This document shows, one piece after another, positions 47,354 to 56,940 of a DNA stretch of 64,000 nt. The DNA lies in assembly GCF_000315485.1 (NCBI RefSeq), contig NZ_JH992942.1, positions 350,028 to 414,027 of the forward strand. The letters are read 5' to 3'. The DNA comes from Bacteroides oleiciplenus YIT 12058. GTDB lineage: Bacteria; Bacteroidota; Bacteroidia; Bacteroidales; Bacteroidaceae. The notes under the pieces were generated by a model. It ran no database searches, was not told where the DNA came from, and was given only the letters and a program-made list of their open reading frames with translations. Numbering within the stretch: the first letter of the stretch is position 1; each line of letters opens with the position of its first letter. Both the position numbers and the translations under genes were made by a program.

Positions 47354-48814
47354 ATGAATAAAATTTTGAATATACTTGCCGGTGCCATTTTATTTTGTAT
47401 AGCACCTGTGGTGGCACAGGAATATCCTAAAGTGATATTTCCCGGTGATTATCCGGATCCTTCCATTCTAAGAGATGGAAAAGATTATTACATGACACAT
47501 TCGTCGTTCTCTTACAGCCCTGGATTCTTAGTGTGGCACTCTCAAGACCTTGTTAATTGGGAACCGCTATGTAGAGTCAATGGTACTGGTATGGCACCCG
47601 ACTTAGTGAAATATGGTGGTACGTACTATATCTATTTCCCATGGGGTTCGACTAATTATGTGGTATGGGCAAAGAATATGAAAGGTCCTTGGAGTGAACC
47701 GATAAACTTGAAGGTGACGGGAATTGACCCAGGGCATATTGTAGATGAAGAAGGAAACCGATACTTGCATTTGTCAGAAGGAACGGCTGTAAAGTTGGCA
47801 AAGGATGGTCTTTCTGTTATTGGGGAACCAATTACCGTATATGACGGATGGGAGTATCCGAACGATTGGAATACAGAATGTTTTTGTTTGGAATCACCGA
47901 AGCTTACGTATAAAAATGGATATTATTACCTTACAAGTGCTGAAGGAGGTACAGCTGGCCCTGCTACAAGTCATATGGTGGTTTCTGCCCGTTCAAAGAA
48001 TGTTATGGGTCCATGGGAGAATTCGCCTTACAATCCCATTGTGCATACCTATAGTGCAGATGATAAATGGTGGTCGAAAGGACATGGCACGCTCGTAGAC
48101 GATATCAATGGTAATTGGTGGATTGTCTATCATGCTTATGCCAAGGATTTTCATACTCTTGGACGTAGTACGCTTATCGAACCGATAGAGTGGACGAGCG
48201 ATGGGTGGTTCAGAACCAAGTCAACAGCTACTTCTCTTGTTACGGATAATTCCATAAAAAGGAATGTATCCGATATTTCTGACAATTTTAATGATAAGGA
48301 ATTGGATATTCGTTGGTCTACGTTTGGAGGAACACCCAAATTGTGTACGGAGCTAAAGGGCAATAGTTTATTCTTGCAAGGAAAAGGAACTTCTCCTGAA
48401 AATGGACGTGTACTTCTCACCATTCCGACACATCAAAGTTACGAAACCCAAGTAGAGGTTAATCTTGGAGAAAAGAATAGTGGCGGGCTTTTACTCTTTT
48501 ATAAACCCAAAGTATTTGCTGGTATTACTTGTGATGGAAAGTATTTTACGGTTTATACTAACAGTGAAAAATTCGATAATATACCTAATACATTTGATAA
48601 TCATTTCTTTTTGAAAATTATCAATAAGTTGAACGTCTGTTCAATCGAGATAAGTGACAATGGCAAGCAATGGGAGAGAGTGGCTGATAATGTCAATGTG
48701 AAAGAGATGAACCACAATAATTATAATGGGTTTAGGTCTCTTCGAATCGCTTTATATTCTGCAGGAGAAGGAACAACTCAATTTAAAGATTTTCGTTACA
48801 AACGTATTGACTAA
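47354..48814 (+). CDS. GH43 glycosidase with C-terminal beta-sandwich domain
   Basis: The product is 486 residues with signal peptide ending at VVAQ. The propeller (about 25-300) shows base Asp35 in GDYPDPSIL, Asp125 in GIDPGHIV and acid Glu180 in CLESPKL, the complete GH43 triad. The start YPDPSILRDGKDYYMTHSSFSYSPG is close to beta-xylosidase/arabinofuranosidase branches. Residues about 310-486 form a concanavalin-like sandwich (DNFNDKELDIRWSTFGG ... GLLLFY), common in xylosidase-type GH43 enzymes where it helps form the active-site rim. The gene is 46 bases after the Ig-GH43 gene and 12 bases before the GH2 gene, so the three are co-transcribed. Confidence 0.9.
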   Translation: MNKILNILAGAILFCIAPVVAQEYPKVIFPGDYPDPSILRDGKDYYMTHSSFSYSPGFLVWHSQDLVNWEPLCRVNGTGMAPDLVKYGGTYYIYFPWGSTNYVVWAKNMKGPWSEPINLKVTGIDPGHIVDEEGNRYLHLSEGTAVKLAKDGLSVIGEPITVYDGWEYPNDWNTECFCLESPKLTYKNGYYYLTSAEGGTAGPATSHMVVSARSKNVMGPWENSPYNPIVHTYSADDKWWSKGHGTLVDDINGNWWIVYHAYAKDFHTLGRSTLIEPIEWTSDGWFRTKSTATSLVTDNSIKRNVSDISDNFNDKELDIRWSTFGGTPKLCTELKGNSLFLQGKGTSPENGRVLLTIPTHQSYETQVEVNLGEKNSGGLLLFYKPKVFAGITCDGKYFTVYTNSEKFDNIPNTFDNHFFLKIINKLNVCSIEISDNGKQWERVADNVNVKEMNHNNYNGFRSLRIALYSAGEGTTQFKDFRYKRID

Positions 48815-48826
48815 TAAGAATATATC

Positions 48827-51142
48827 ATGAAGCTCTTATATAAATGTTGTATGAGTTATTCATTGCTATCATTTATTGTAATCGGTTTATATATCTTCTT
48901 TCCCAATAATGCAGAAGCAAAGAAAACTCTTTTTAACAAAGGTTGGACTTTTTATCGTGAAGGGGATGAGCCAGATACAATGTCGATTCAATTGCCGCAT
49001 ACTCCTAAAATCGAGCCATTGGTAGTAAATGACCAGTGGATGGGAGTGTGTGTTTATTCTAAGAACTTTTTTGTTCCTCACTCTGCCAAAGGCAAGAACT
49101 TGTTTTTGAAATTTGAAGCGGCTATGAATGAAGTAAGTGTATGGTTAAATGGTGAGAAAGTGATGGAGCATTTGGGGGGCTATTTACCATTTGTGGTAGA
49201 GTTGACAAATAAGGTTAATTATGGTGCTTCAAATAGAGTTGTATTGCGATTGAATAATTGTGATAATCCCATTACTGGTCCTAAACCTCTGCACAAACTT
49301 GATTTTAATACATATGGAGGTATTTATCGGGATGTTTGGTATATCGAGAAACCTGCTATATATATAACGGATGAGTCAATGGAAAATCAAGTCGCTGGTG
49401 GAGGGATTTTCTTTTATGCAGATAGTGTTACTTCACAGGCAGCTACTCTTTTCACTAATGTACATGTGCGTAATTCATCAAATAAAGATACAAGAGTGAA
49501 AGTTGTTTGTACACTGTTGGATAAAGGAAAGAGAATCATTTCATTTCAGACTGATGAGCGAAAGATTGAACCTGGTACGGCAAAGTATCTGACAGGAAAT
49601 GGAATACTTAAAAAACCATTATTATGGTCATCTGTTTCTCCCCATTTATATCAGATGCGTACGGATGTTTATGCTAATGGCAAATTGGCCGATACTGAAA
49701 CAATCAAAATCGGTATCAGAGATATTAAGATTACTTCGGATGGATGTTGGATTAATGGGGAAAAGACTTATTTGAGAGGTGTAAACCGCCATCAAGAATA
49801 TCCTTATCTTGGATATGCATTATCCAATAATGCGCAGTATCGTGATGCTTATCTTATTAAGCAGGGAGGTTTTGATTATGTACGCTGTTCGCACTATCCC
49901 CCTTCACCTGCTTTCTTGGATGCCTGTGATGAATTGGGGATACTGGTATTGGATGCTATACTTGGATGGCAGTATTTTGGGAATAAGGAATTTGTAGAAC
50001 ATTCTTTGCAATCGTCACGTGAACTTATCCGTCGTGACCGTAATCATCCATGTATCTTAGCATGGGAATTATCAATCAATGAATCTTCCATGCCAAAGTC
50101 TTTTATGGATGCTGTGCATCAAATATCTAAAGAAGAATACCCTTATCCAAATTCATATTCGGCAGGTTGGATTGATTATGCTTATGACATTTACATTCAA
50201 GCTCGCCAACATCGCATTTTGCACCCTGATAAGTCCAACAGAAGTAAGCCTCTTATTGTGTCGGAATACGGTGATTGGGAGTATTATGCGCAAAATGCAG
50301 GATTTAATCAAGAAGAATGGCAGGATCTGAAACATGAAGAACGTAGCAGTAGACAGCCGCGTCACACTACAGAAAAACGGTTGTTGCAACAGGTTCGCAA
50401 TATCCAAGAAGCGCATAATGACAATCTTAACACTCATGCTTTTTCTGATGGATATTGGGCGATGTTCGATTATAACAGAGGGTATAGTGAAGATTTGGAG
50501 TATTCGGGGGTAATGGACATATTTCGCTTACCAAAATACTCCTACTTTTTTATGCAGAGCCAAAAGGGTTATGACGAAGATAGTATTTTGTATATAGCGT
50601 CTCGTTGGGAGCCAGGTAAATCTGAGAATGTTAGGGTTTTTAGCAATTGTGATGAGGTTGAACTTGTAATAGATGGTACCACTATCGGGAGACAAGTCCC
50701 TGATCAGGATGATTTTTCTACTAATCTTAAACATCCACCTTTTACATTCAATGTATCTTGTAAGGTCTCTGGAAGTATAAAAGCTATTGGATTTAAAAAT
50801 GGAATAAAAGTTAAGGAAGAAGTCGTTTGTACTGCAGGAACCCCTTATTTACTGGAATTAGGATATAACGAAGCAGGAAAACGGGCAGAAGCTGGTTATA
50901 ATGATGCCATTTTTGTTTATGCTTTTGTTAAAGATAAAAATGGCACTATTGTAAATTATTATAATAGTGAGGTGCGTTTTAAGGTAGTTACAGGAGATGC
51001 AAAAATCATCGGAAATGGAATGCCTCATGCAGAAGCTGGGATTGCTCCTACTTTATTACAGATCGGGGAAAAAAAACAATCGGTGAAGGTTAGAGCTGAA
51101 AGTAATAATTTGGTAGGAGAATTACTTGTAGAAGTGAAATAA
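48827..51142 (+). CDS. GH2 family glycosidase (beta-galactosidase or related)
   Basis: The product is 771 residues with an N-terminal hydrophobic signal (SYSLLSFIVIGLYIFF, mature part near AEAKK). Domains are the sugar-binding jelly roll (LFNKGWTFYREGD, YSKNFFVPHSAKGKNLFLKFE), Ig-like, and TIM barrel (YLRGVNRHQEYPYLGYAL, RCSHYPPSP) with acid/base Glu419 in WELSINESS and nucleophile Glu480 in IVSEYGDWEY. A DUF4982-like C-terminal sandwich follows (SNCDEVELVIDG). The shorter form without the LacZ small-chain domain is typical of Bacteroides GH2 enzymes of varied specificity (beta-galactosidase, beta-glucuronidase, alpha-arabinopyranosidase-like). Specific activity cannot be read from sequence. 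Confidence 0.9.
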   Translation: MKLLYKCCMSYSLLSFIVIGLYIFFPNNAEAKKTLFNKGWTFYREGDEPDTMSIQLPHTPKIEPLVVNDQWMGVCVYSKNFFVPHSAKGKNLFLKFEAAMNEVSVWLNGEKVMEHLGGYLPFVVELTNKVNYGASNRVVLRLNNCDNPITGPKPLHKLDFNTYGGIYRDVWYIEKPAIYITDESMENQVAGGGIFFYADSVTSQAATLFTNVHVRNSSNKDTRVKVVCTLLDKGKRIISFQTDERKIEPGTAKYLTGNGILKKPLLWSSVSPHLYQMRTDVYANGKLADTETIKIGIRDIKITSDGCWINGEKTYLRGVNRHQEYPYLGYALSNNAQYRDAYLIKQGGFDYVRCSHYPPSPAFLDACDELGILVLDAILGWQYFGNKEFVEHSLQSSRELIRRDRNHPCILAWELSINESSMPKSFMDAVHQISKEEYPYPNSYSAGWIDYAYDIYIQARQHRILHPDKSNRSKPLIVSEYGDWEYYAQNAGFNQEEWQDLKHEERSSRQPRHTTEKRLLQQVRNIQEAHNDNLNTHAFSDGYWAMFDYNRGYSEDLEYSGVMDIFRLPKYSYFFMQSQKGYDEDSILYIASRWEPGKSENVRVFSNCDEVELVIDGTTIGRQVPDQDDFSTNLKHPPFTFNVSCKVSGSIKAIGFKNGIKVKEEVVCTAGTPYLLELGYNEAGKRAEAGYNDAIFVYAFVKDKNGTIVNYYNSEVRFKVVTGDAKIIGNGMPHAEAGIAPTLLQIGEKKQSVKVRAESNNLVGELLVEVK

Positions 51143-51163
51143 CCATAATAATATAATAGATAA

Positions 51164-53677
51164 ATGAGGATAATACAGTTAATATTAGGGCTTATTATGA
51201 TTGGGAATTTGTGTAATGGAATTGCTGTTGCACAAGATAAAATTATAGTAGATGTTCAAAAAAGAGGTCATGCCATACCTCCTTCTTTCTATGGAATATT
51301 TTTTGAAGAAATTAATCATGCAGGTGATGGAGGTTTATATGGTGAGTTGGTGCAGAATCGTAGTTTTGAAGATCTGGAAATGCCGGAAGAATGGTATGTT
51401 GAAGATAAAAGATTACATGCAAAAGAGGTTATTCATCATTTTACGGGGGAGATTGATGACCGGACATTTATTTGGCCTTCTAGCCCGGTGCCATCTTGGA
51501 GTTTGCAAGTGTCGGCCACTTCATCAGCGCGGATGAGTTTAACAAAGGAACGACCTAAGTTTGAAACCGCGCCTACTAATCTTAAAGTTGTAATAGACAA
51601 GGTTGGTGCTCCTATCCGTCTTGTTAATGATGGTTTTTGGGGAATGGGAATCTGTCTAGGGCAAAATTATCAACTGCGTACAATTATTCGTACATCAAAA
51701 GAGTATAAAGGAACGGTGCTTGCAAAGTTGCTTTCAGCAGAGGGAAAGATTATTGCAATGGCTCAATTAAATGTTCCTTCAGGGGAAGATTGGGCAGATT
51801 TAAAAGCTATATTATGTGCAGAACGAAGTGATAGTAGAGCCAAATTGGTTTTTGAATTTGATGGCGAAGGAACTATTTGGTTGGATTATGTATCTCTTTT
51901 CCCAAAAGAAACCTATTTAAATCGTCCTTATGGATTTCGTAAAGATGTAGCTCAAATGTTGGTTGATTTGAAACCAGCATTTATTCGTTGGCCTGGTGGC
52001 TCCATCGTAGGGGGAATTACGCTTGGAAATCGTTTCGAGTGGAAAAAGACATTGGGCGATCCGGCTTCTCGTCCGGGTGAGTATATCACTTGGGGATATC
52101 GTTGTTCGTATGGGATGGGATACTATGAGATGCTTCAGTTTTGTGAAGATATTGGTGCAAAAGCCATGTTTGTATGTAATGTTGGATTGTCTGATTTGTT
52201 TCGTTCGGGAGAAGCTTGCATAAGGGACAGCATTCCTTTTTTCCTAAAAGATTGTATGGATGCCATAGAATATGCTTTAGGAGATGTAAGTACCGAATGG
52301 GGGGCTCGTCGTGCGGCAGACGGACATCCAGATCCTTTTCCGCTTGAGTATGTAGAATTAGGTAATGAACATTGGGGAGAGGAATATGATTATCGTTTCG
52401 ACATCTTTTATAAAGCTATCAAAAAGAAATATCCACATTTGACATTAATTTCCAATCATCCTCTATGGGGTATTGGAAGAAGTGAAAAAACAGATATGGT
52501 AGATCCACATTGGTATGGCACTCCTGAATTCTTCTTTCGTAACACGATGTTATTTGACAGTATTTCTCGTGGAAAATATAATGTTTATGTCGGTGAATAT
52601 GCTTGTAATTTCGGTGTTGGAACGGGTAATATGAAAGCTGCATTAGCAGAAGCCGCTTTTATAGGAGGTATGGAGAGAAATAGTGATTTGGTAAAGATGA
52701 CTTCTTTTGCTCCTTTACTGCAGAACCGGCATAAAAGTGATTGGCCGGTTAATCTTATTTGGTTAGATACTGATAAAGTTGTGGGACGTTCGTCTTATTA
52801 TGTGCAAAAAATGGTATCAGAAAATCGGCCTACTTATAATGTGAAATACCAATATACAGGCAGCTCTAAACCTGTGGAATATGAGAAAGGAAAAATAGGC
52901 TTTGGCTCTTCTAAAACACCTCTTGAAATTAAAGATATTAGAATAACAATGAACAATCGGAGCTTTAAACCTGACTTGTCCAAAGGCGTCAGTTGGCGAG
53001 GAGAGTGGCAGATTGCAAGTGATATGCTTATGCAGAGTGCTGTCCAAGGAAGTTCCATGTACGTTCTGGAAGATGTAAATAGCAATGATTTCACACTGGA
53101 ATGTAAAGCGCGTAAATCGTCTTTTAAAGAAGGTTTTTTTATCTATTTCTGCTTGACGGAAGATGAACAAAAAGGGTTTATATGTAATATTGGGTGTTGG
53201 GATAGCAATACTGTTGCTATAGAACAACTTTCAGATGGACATAACGTTGGTGCTATAGGTAAAGCGGCGGAGTATTCTATATCTCCTCGCCAATGGTATA
53301 ATTTGAAATTAGTAGTTACCCCGAAAGGAAGCATTTTATATATTGATGGTAAAGAGGTTTTAAAACATATTCCACAGACAATGCCAAAACAGTTTATCGC
53401 CTCGGGTATAGATGAAGAAACTGGAGAACTTATTCTAAAAGTTGTGAATAGACTGGATATTCCTTATTCGCCCGGGATTGAAATAAAGGGAGTGGAGCAG
53501 GTCTTGAATACAGGAAAGATTATTTCGTTATCTGCCAAAGATGATAATGAGGAGAATTCATTTGAAGAGCCTCGAAAAATTTATCCGAAGGAGGTGGAAT
53601 ATAATCAATTTAGTGAAACGTTTAGTTATGAATTTGCTCCATACTCTTATACCATTTTACGTATAAGAGTGAAATAA
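51164..53677 (+). CDS. GH51-type arabinofuranosidase with LamG-like insert
   Basis: The product is 837 residues with signal peptide ending near VAQ. It has FYGIFFEEINHAGDGGLYGELV, a binding-like domain at about 60-270, FIRWPGGSIVGG, acid/base Glu402 in VELGNEHWGEEY, nucleophile Glu478 in VYVGEYACN and a C-terminal beta domain (YEFAPYSYTILRI). Between the barrel and the final strands, residues about 590-750 form an extra concanavalin/LamG-like sandwich (GVSWRGEWQIASD ... LKLVVTPKGSILYIDGKEV). This makes the protein about 190 residues longer than the plain GH51 at 25867. It differs from the PUL1 GH51 proteins in the barrel (RWPGG instead of RFPGG), suggesting another linkage or aglycone. It is the last of the AT-rich enzyme genes. 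Confidence 0.9.
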   Translation: MRIIQLILGLIMIGNLCNGIAVAQDKIIVDVQKRGHAIPPSFYGIFFEEINHAGDGGLYGELVQNRSFEDLEMPEEWYVEDKRLHAKEVIHHFTGEIDDRTFIWPSSPVPSWSLQVSATSSARMSLTKERPKFETAPTNLKVVIDKVGAPIRLVNDGFWGMGICLGQNYQLRTIIRTSKEYKGTVLAKLLSAEGKIIAMAQLNVPSGEDWADLKAILCAERSDSRAKLVFEFDGEGTIWLDYVSLFPKETYLNRPYGFRKDVAQMLVDLKPAFIRWPGGSIVGGITLGNRFEWKKTLGDPASRPGEYITWGYRCSYGMGYYEMLQFCEDIGAKAMFVCNVGLSDLFRSGEACIRDSIPFFLKDCMDAIEYALGDVSTEWGARRAADGHPDPFPLEYVELGNEHWGEEYDYRFDIFYKAIKKKYPHLTLISNHPLWGIGRSEKTDMVDPHWYGTPEFFFRNTMLFDSISRGKYNVYVGEYACNFGVGTGNMKAALAEAAFIGGMERNSDLVKMTSFAPLLQNRHKSDWPVNLIWLDTDKVVGRSSYYVQKMVSENRPTYNVKYQYTGSSKPVEYEKGKIGFGSSKTPLEIKDIRITMNNRSFKPDLSKGVSWRGEWQIASDMLMQSAVQGSSMYVLEDVNSNDFTLECKARKSSFKEGFFIYFCLTEDEQKGFICNIGCWDSNTVAIEQLSDGHNVGAIGKAAEYSISPRQWYNLKLVVTPKGSILYIDGKEVLKHIPQTMPKQFIASGIDEETGELILKVVNRLDIPYSPGIEIKGVEQVLNTGKIISLSAKDDNEENSFEEPRKIYPKEVEYNQFSETFSYEFAPYSYTILRIRVK

Positions 53678-53835
53678 TACTATATGAAATGTATATATGG
53701 TCGTAGGATAGTAAACAAAATATTATATTTTCATTTTATGATGTATATTCTGAACAATAATGCAGGTGATTGCACATTACTCCATGTCTTGTCTTTGTGT
53801 TCTTCCCTATTTTTGCTGAAATTTTATATAATATC

Positions 53836-55533
53836 ATGAGAAACTTGAATTTGAAACTACTATTTGCACTTTGTGCACTTCTCTTCTTTTCTGCTTTTAC
53901 TACCGGAAAGAAGGATGTAATCACCATTTTTATGATAGGTGATTCTACCATGGCGAATAAAAGTCTGAAGAATGGAAATCTTGAACGTGGCTGGGGACAG
54001 ATGCTCCCGGGCTTCTTGACCGATGATATACGGGTGGATAATCATGCCATGAATGGTCGGAGTTCACTGAGTTTTATCAATGAAGGTCGTTGGGATACTG
54101 TACTCTCTAAACTGAAAAGTGGGGACTACGTGTTCATCCAGTTCGGACATAATGATGAGAAGCCTGCTGAAAAACTGCATACAGTTCCCGGAAGCACTTT
54201 CGATGAGAACTTACGTCGGTTTGTAAGGGAGACGCGTGAAAAGGGTGCTCATCCGGTACTGTTCAATTCCATTGTACGCCGGAACTTTCCTCCGGAAGGA
54301 GCTACCGAAAATAAGGGCAGTTATGAAGTAGAAGGAAACACGTTGGTAGACACTCATGGAGAGTATCTGGAGTCACCTCGAAGAGTGGCAAAAGAAATGA
54401 ATGCCCCTTTTGTGGATTTGAATAAACTGACACATGATTTAGTAGTCGGCATGGGAGTGGAGAAGTCAAAAAGCCTTTTCATGTGGGTACCCGCCGGGAA
54501 ATATGATTTCTGTCCGCAAGGGAAGATTGATAACACCCATTTGAACATTTATGGTGGAAAGGTGGTAGCCGGGATTGCGATGGAAGCAGTTGCCAAAGTT
54601 GTGCCGGAACTGGCGCCTTATGTACGTCATCATGATCCGGAAATATATGTAGCGGATTATAAGGACGACAAGCAATGTGCCATCAGCTATACTTTCGATG
54701 ATGGTTTGGAAGAACACTACACGCTTGTTTTCCCCGAAATGGAGAAAGTAGGATTCAAAGGCACTTTCTGGATATGGGGAAAAGGAATTGAGAATGAAGC
54801 GGCACAACAAAGTAAACCACGTATGACCTGGGCACAGATGAAAGAAATGTCTGACAAAGGACATGAAATATCCAGTCATAGTTGGTCGCATACCAATTTA
54901 AAGCGTCTTAGTCTGGAAGAAGTGAAAACGGAAGTGGAAAAGAATGATAGCATCATCCTTGCTCGGATAGGGAAGAGATCGCTTACTTTCTGTTATCCGT
55001 TCAATGCTTACAATGAAGATATTTTGCAGATAAGTTCAAAGGGCAGAGTCGGCACCCGTACAAAGCAATATGGTATTGGTGGTGATAAATCGAAATCTAC
55101 CGTCGAATCTTTAGATAAATGGGTGAAGGAACTCACTATCGCAGGTGAATGGGGAGTGGCAATGATTCATGGTATTGCAACGGGATATGATGCTTTTAGC
55201 TCTCCGGAGATATTGTGGGAACACTTTAAAAGGGTGAAAGCTTTGGAAAACAATATCTGGATTGATACCTATTGCAAAGTAGCAGCTTATGTGAAAGAGC
55301 GAAAAAACATACAACTGGATATTACTAAGAAAAAGTCTTCCTTCAAGATAACACCTCGTTTGGCACTGGATGATAAGCTGTTTAGTGAGCCGTTAACGAT
55401 GGTAGTGAGCAAAAACGGAAAGTCTGAAATAAAAGTAAGCCAGGGAAAACAGGTATTGGCGGTGAAGGATGCAGGAGATAAATTTACCTTCTCTTTCGAC
55501 CCGCATGGTGGAGCAATAAAAGTAAGTTTTTAA
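53836..55533 (+). CDS. SGNH acetylesterase (CE12-like) fused to NodB-type deacetylase domain
   Basis: Starting from ATG 53836, the product is 565 residues with signal peptide MRNLNLKLLFALCALLFFSAFT; an in-frame ATG at 53770 would bury this signal. Residues about 25-260 are an SGNH hydrolase of the rhamnogalacturonan acetylesterase type. Ser37 lies in IGDSTM, followed by GRSS, FGHND and DNTHLN, giving the complete Ser-Gly-Asn-His set. Residues about 275-480 are a NodB/CE4-type domain: Asp288-Asp289 in YTFDDG and the metal-binding HSWSH (His348, His352). A beta-rich tail of about 80 residues ends the protein. The first domain should remove O-acetyl groups; the second may act on another acyl group. 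The gene is 158 bases after the GH51 gene, and its base composition returns to that of PUL1. Confidence 0.9.
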   Translation: MRNLNLKLLFALCALLFFSAFTTGKKDVITIFMIGDSTMANKSLKNGNLERGWGQMLPGFLTDDIRVDNHAMNGRSSLSFINEGRWDTVLSKLKSGDYVFIQFGHNDEKPAEKLHTVPGSTFDENLRRFVRETREKGAHPVLFNSIVRRNFPPEGATENKGSYEVEGNTLVDTHGEYLESPRRVAKEMNAPFVDLNKLTHDLVVGMGVEKSKSLFMWVPAGKYDFCPQGKIDNTHLNIYGGKVVAGIAMEAVAKVVPELAPYVRHHDPEIYVADYKDDKQCAISYTFDDGLEEHYTLVFPEMEKVGFKGTFWIWGKGIENEAAQQSKPRMTWAQMKEMSDKGHEISSHSWSHTNLKRLSLEEVKTEVEKNDSIILARIGKRSLTFCYPFNAYNEDILQISSKGRVGTRTKQYGIGGDKSKSTVESLDKWVKELTIAGEWGVAMIHGIATGYDAFSSPEILWEHFKRVKALENNIWIDTYCKVAAYVKERKNIQLDITKKKSSFKITPRLALDDKLFSEPLTMVVSKNGKSEIKVSQGKQVLAVKDAGDKFTFSFDPHGGAIKVSF

Positions 55534-55552
55534 TTTGATGAATGATATAACA

Positions 55553-56923
55553 ATGAAATGTACCTTTCTATTGGCGGTCCTGATAGGATTGAGCTTGGGA
55601 GCGTGTTCGGCGCAAGACTCGAAAAAAGTAGTTTATAATGGCATACCATGGTTTGACGATCAGGGGAATATTGTCAATGCACATGGTGCATGCATTCTAG
55701 AAGATGGTGGGCGATATTATTTGTTCGGAGAGTATAAATCGGATAAGAGTAATGCTTTTCCGGGATTCAGTTGCTACTCTTCCGATGATCTGGTGAACTG
55801 GAAGTTTGAAAGAGTGGTGTTGCCGGTGCAACCCGATGGTATATTGGGGCCTGACCGTGTAGGCGAGCGGGTGAAAGTGATGAAATGCCCTTCTACCGGA
55901 GAATACGTCATGTATATGCATGCCGATGATTTGGGATATAAAGACCCCTATATCGGTTACGCTACTTGCAAAACGATTAATGGGGAATACAAATTGCAGG
56001 GACCTCTGCTCTATGACGGCAACCCCATCAAACGTTGGGATATGGGAACTTTTCAGGATACGGATGGTAAAGGCTATCTGCTTATTCATCACGGGCCTAT
56101 CTACAGATTGAGTGAAGACTACCGCTCGATAGAGGCTGAAGTCGCTCATGTCAAAGGTTCGGGCGAATCGCCTGCCATGTTCAAGAAGAATGGCATGTAC
56201 TATATGCTGTTCTCAAATCTGACGAGTTGGGAAAAGAATGATAACTTCTATTTCACTGCCCCCGCCATTGAAGGTCCATGGACAAAGCAGGGGATATTCT
56301 GCCCCGAAGGAACCCTGACGTATAACTCACAAAGCACTTTTGTTTTTCCTTTGAAAAGAGGTAACGACACGATTCCTATGTTCATGGGCGACCGTTGGTC
56401 GTTCCCTCATCAGGCTTCTGCAGCTACTTATGTGTGGATGCCCTTGCAAGTAGATGGAACGAAAATTTCCATTCCCGAATATTGGCAATGCTGGGATATC
56501 AATCGTGTGAAACCTGTTGATGCATTACGTAATGGAAAAACGATTCCTGTAAAAAAGATGACGCCGGATGCTGCCTGGAAAGAAGAAAACGGACGATTGT
56601 TTTCAAATATGAAAGGGAGTGTATTGGCTGTTCCGTTTAAAGGAACCCATACTGCTGTGACTGGTGAATCTAATAGCCATAGCGGGTATGCCAGGATAAG
56701 TGTGCTGAATGCCAGGAAAGACACCGTCTATTCTTCATTAGTCGACTTTTATAGTAAATATCCTGAGAAAGCAATCCGAATTATGACTCCAAAGCTGTCC
56801 AAAGGAGATTATACATTATTAATCGAAGTCACAGGCATAAAGCCGGTGTGGACGGATAAGTCTAAAACCATTTACGGAAGTGACAACACTTTTGTGACAA
56901 TAGATAAGATTTATTATTTTTGA
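55553..56923 (+). CDS. GH43 family enzyme, subfamily 24/34-like, lipoprotein
   Basis: The ATG at 55553 gives 456 residues and a clean lipoprotein signal MKCTFLLAVLIGLSLGAC with acylated Cys18. Upstream in-frame starts at 55535 (TTG) and 55538 directly abut the previous stop and would add a charged leader. The propeller begins IVNAHGACILEDGGRYYLFGEY, parallel to the HGG start of the PUL1 enzyme at 13001, and includes GESPAMFKKNGMYYMLFSNLTSWE and TYNSQSTFVFPLK. Residues about 335-456 form an extra beta-sandwich, possibly a carbohydrate-binding module. Exo-galactanase- or arabinofuranosidase-type action is inferred. As a lipoprotein it may work at the cell surface. It lies 17 bases before the GH115 gene. 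Confidence 0.8.
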   Translation: MKCTFLLAVLIGLSLGACSAQDSKKVVYNGIPWFDDQGNIVNAHGACILEDGGRYYLFGEYKSDKSNAFPGFSCYSSDDLVNWKFERVVLPVQPDGILGPDRVGERVKVMKCPSTGEYVMYMHADDLGYKDPYIGYATCKTINGEYKLQGPLLYDGNPIKRWDMGTFQDTDGKGYLLIHHGPIYRLSEDYRSIEAEVAHVKGSGESPAMFKKNGMYYMLFSNLTSWEKNDNFYFTAPAIEGPWTKQGIFCPEGTLTYNSQSTFVFPLKRGNDTIPMFMGDRWSFPHQASAATYVWMPLQVDGTKISIPEYWQCWDINRVKPVDALRNGKTIPVKKMTPDAAWKEENGRLFSNMKGSVLAVPFKGTHTAVTGESNSHSGYARISVLNARKDTVYSSLVDFYSKYPEKAIRIMTPKLSKGDYTLLIEVTGIKPVWTDKSKTIYGSDNTFVTIDKIYYF

Positions 56924-56940
56924 ATCATAAGTAACTGACC

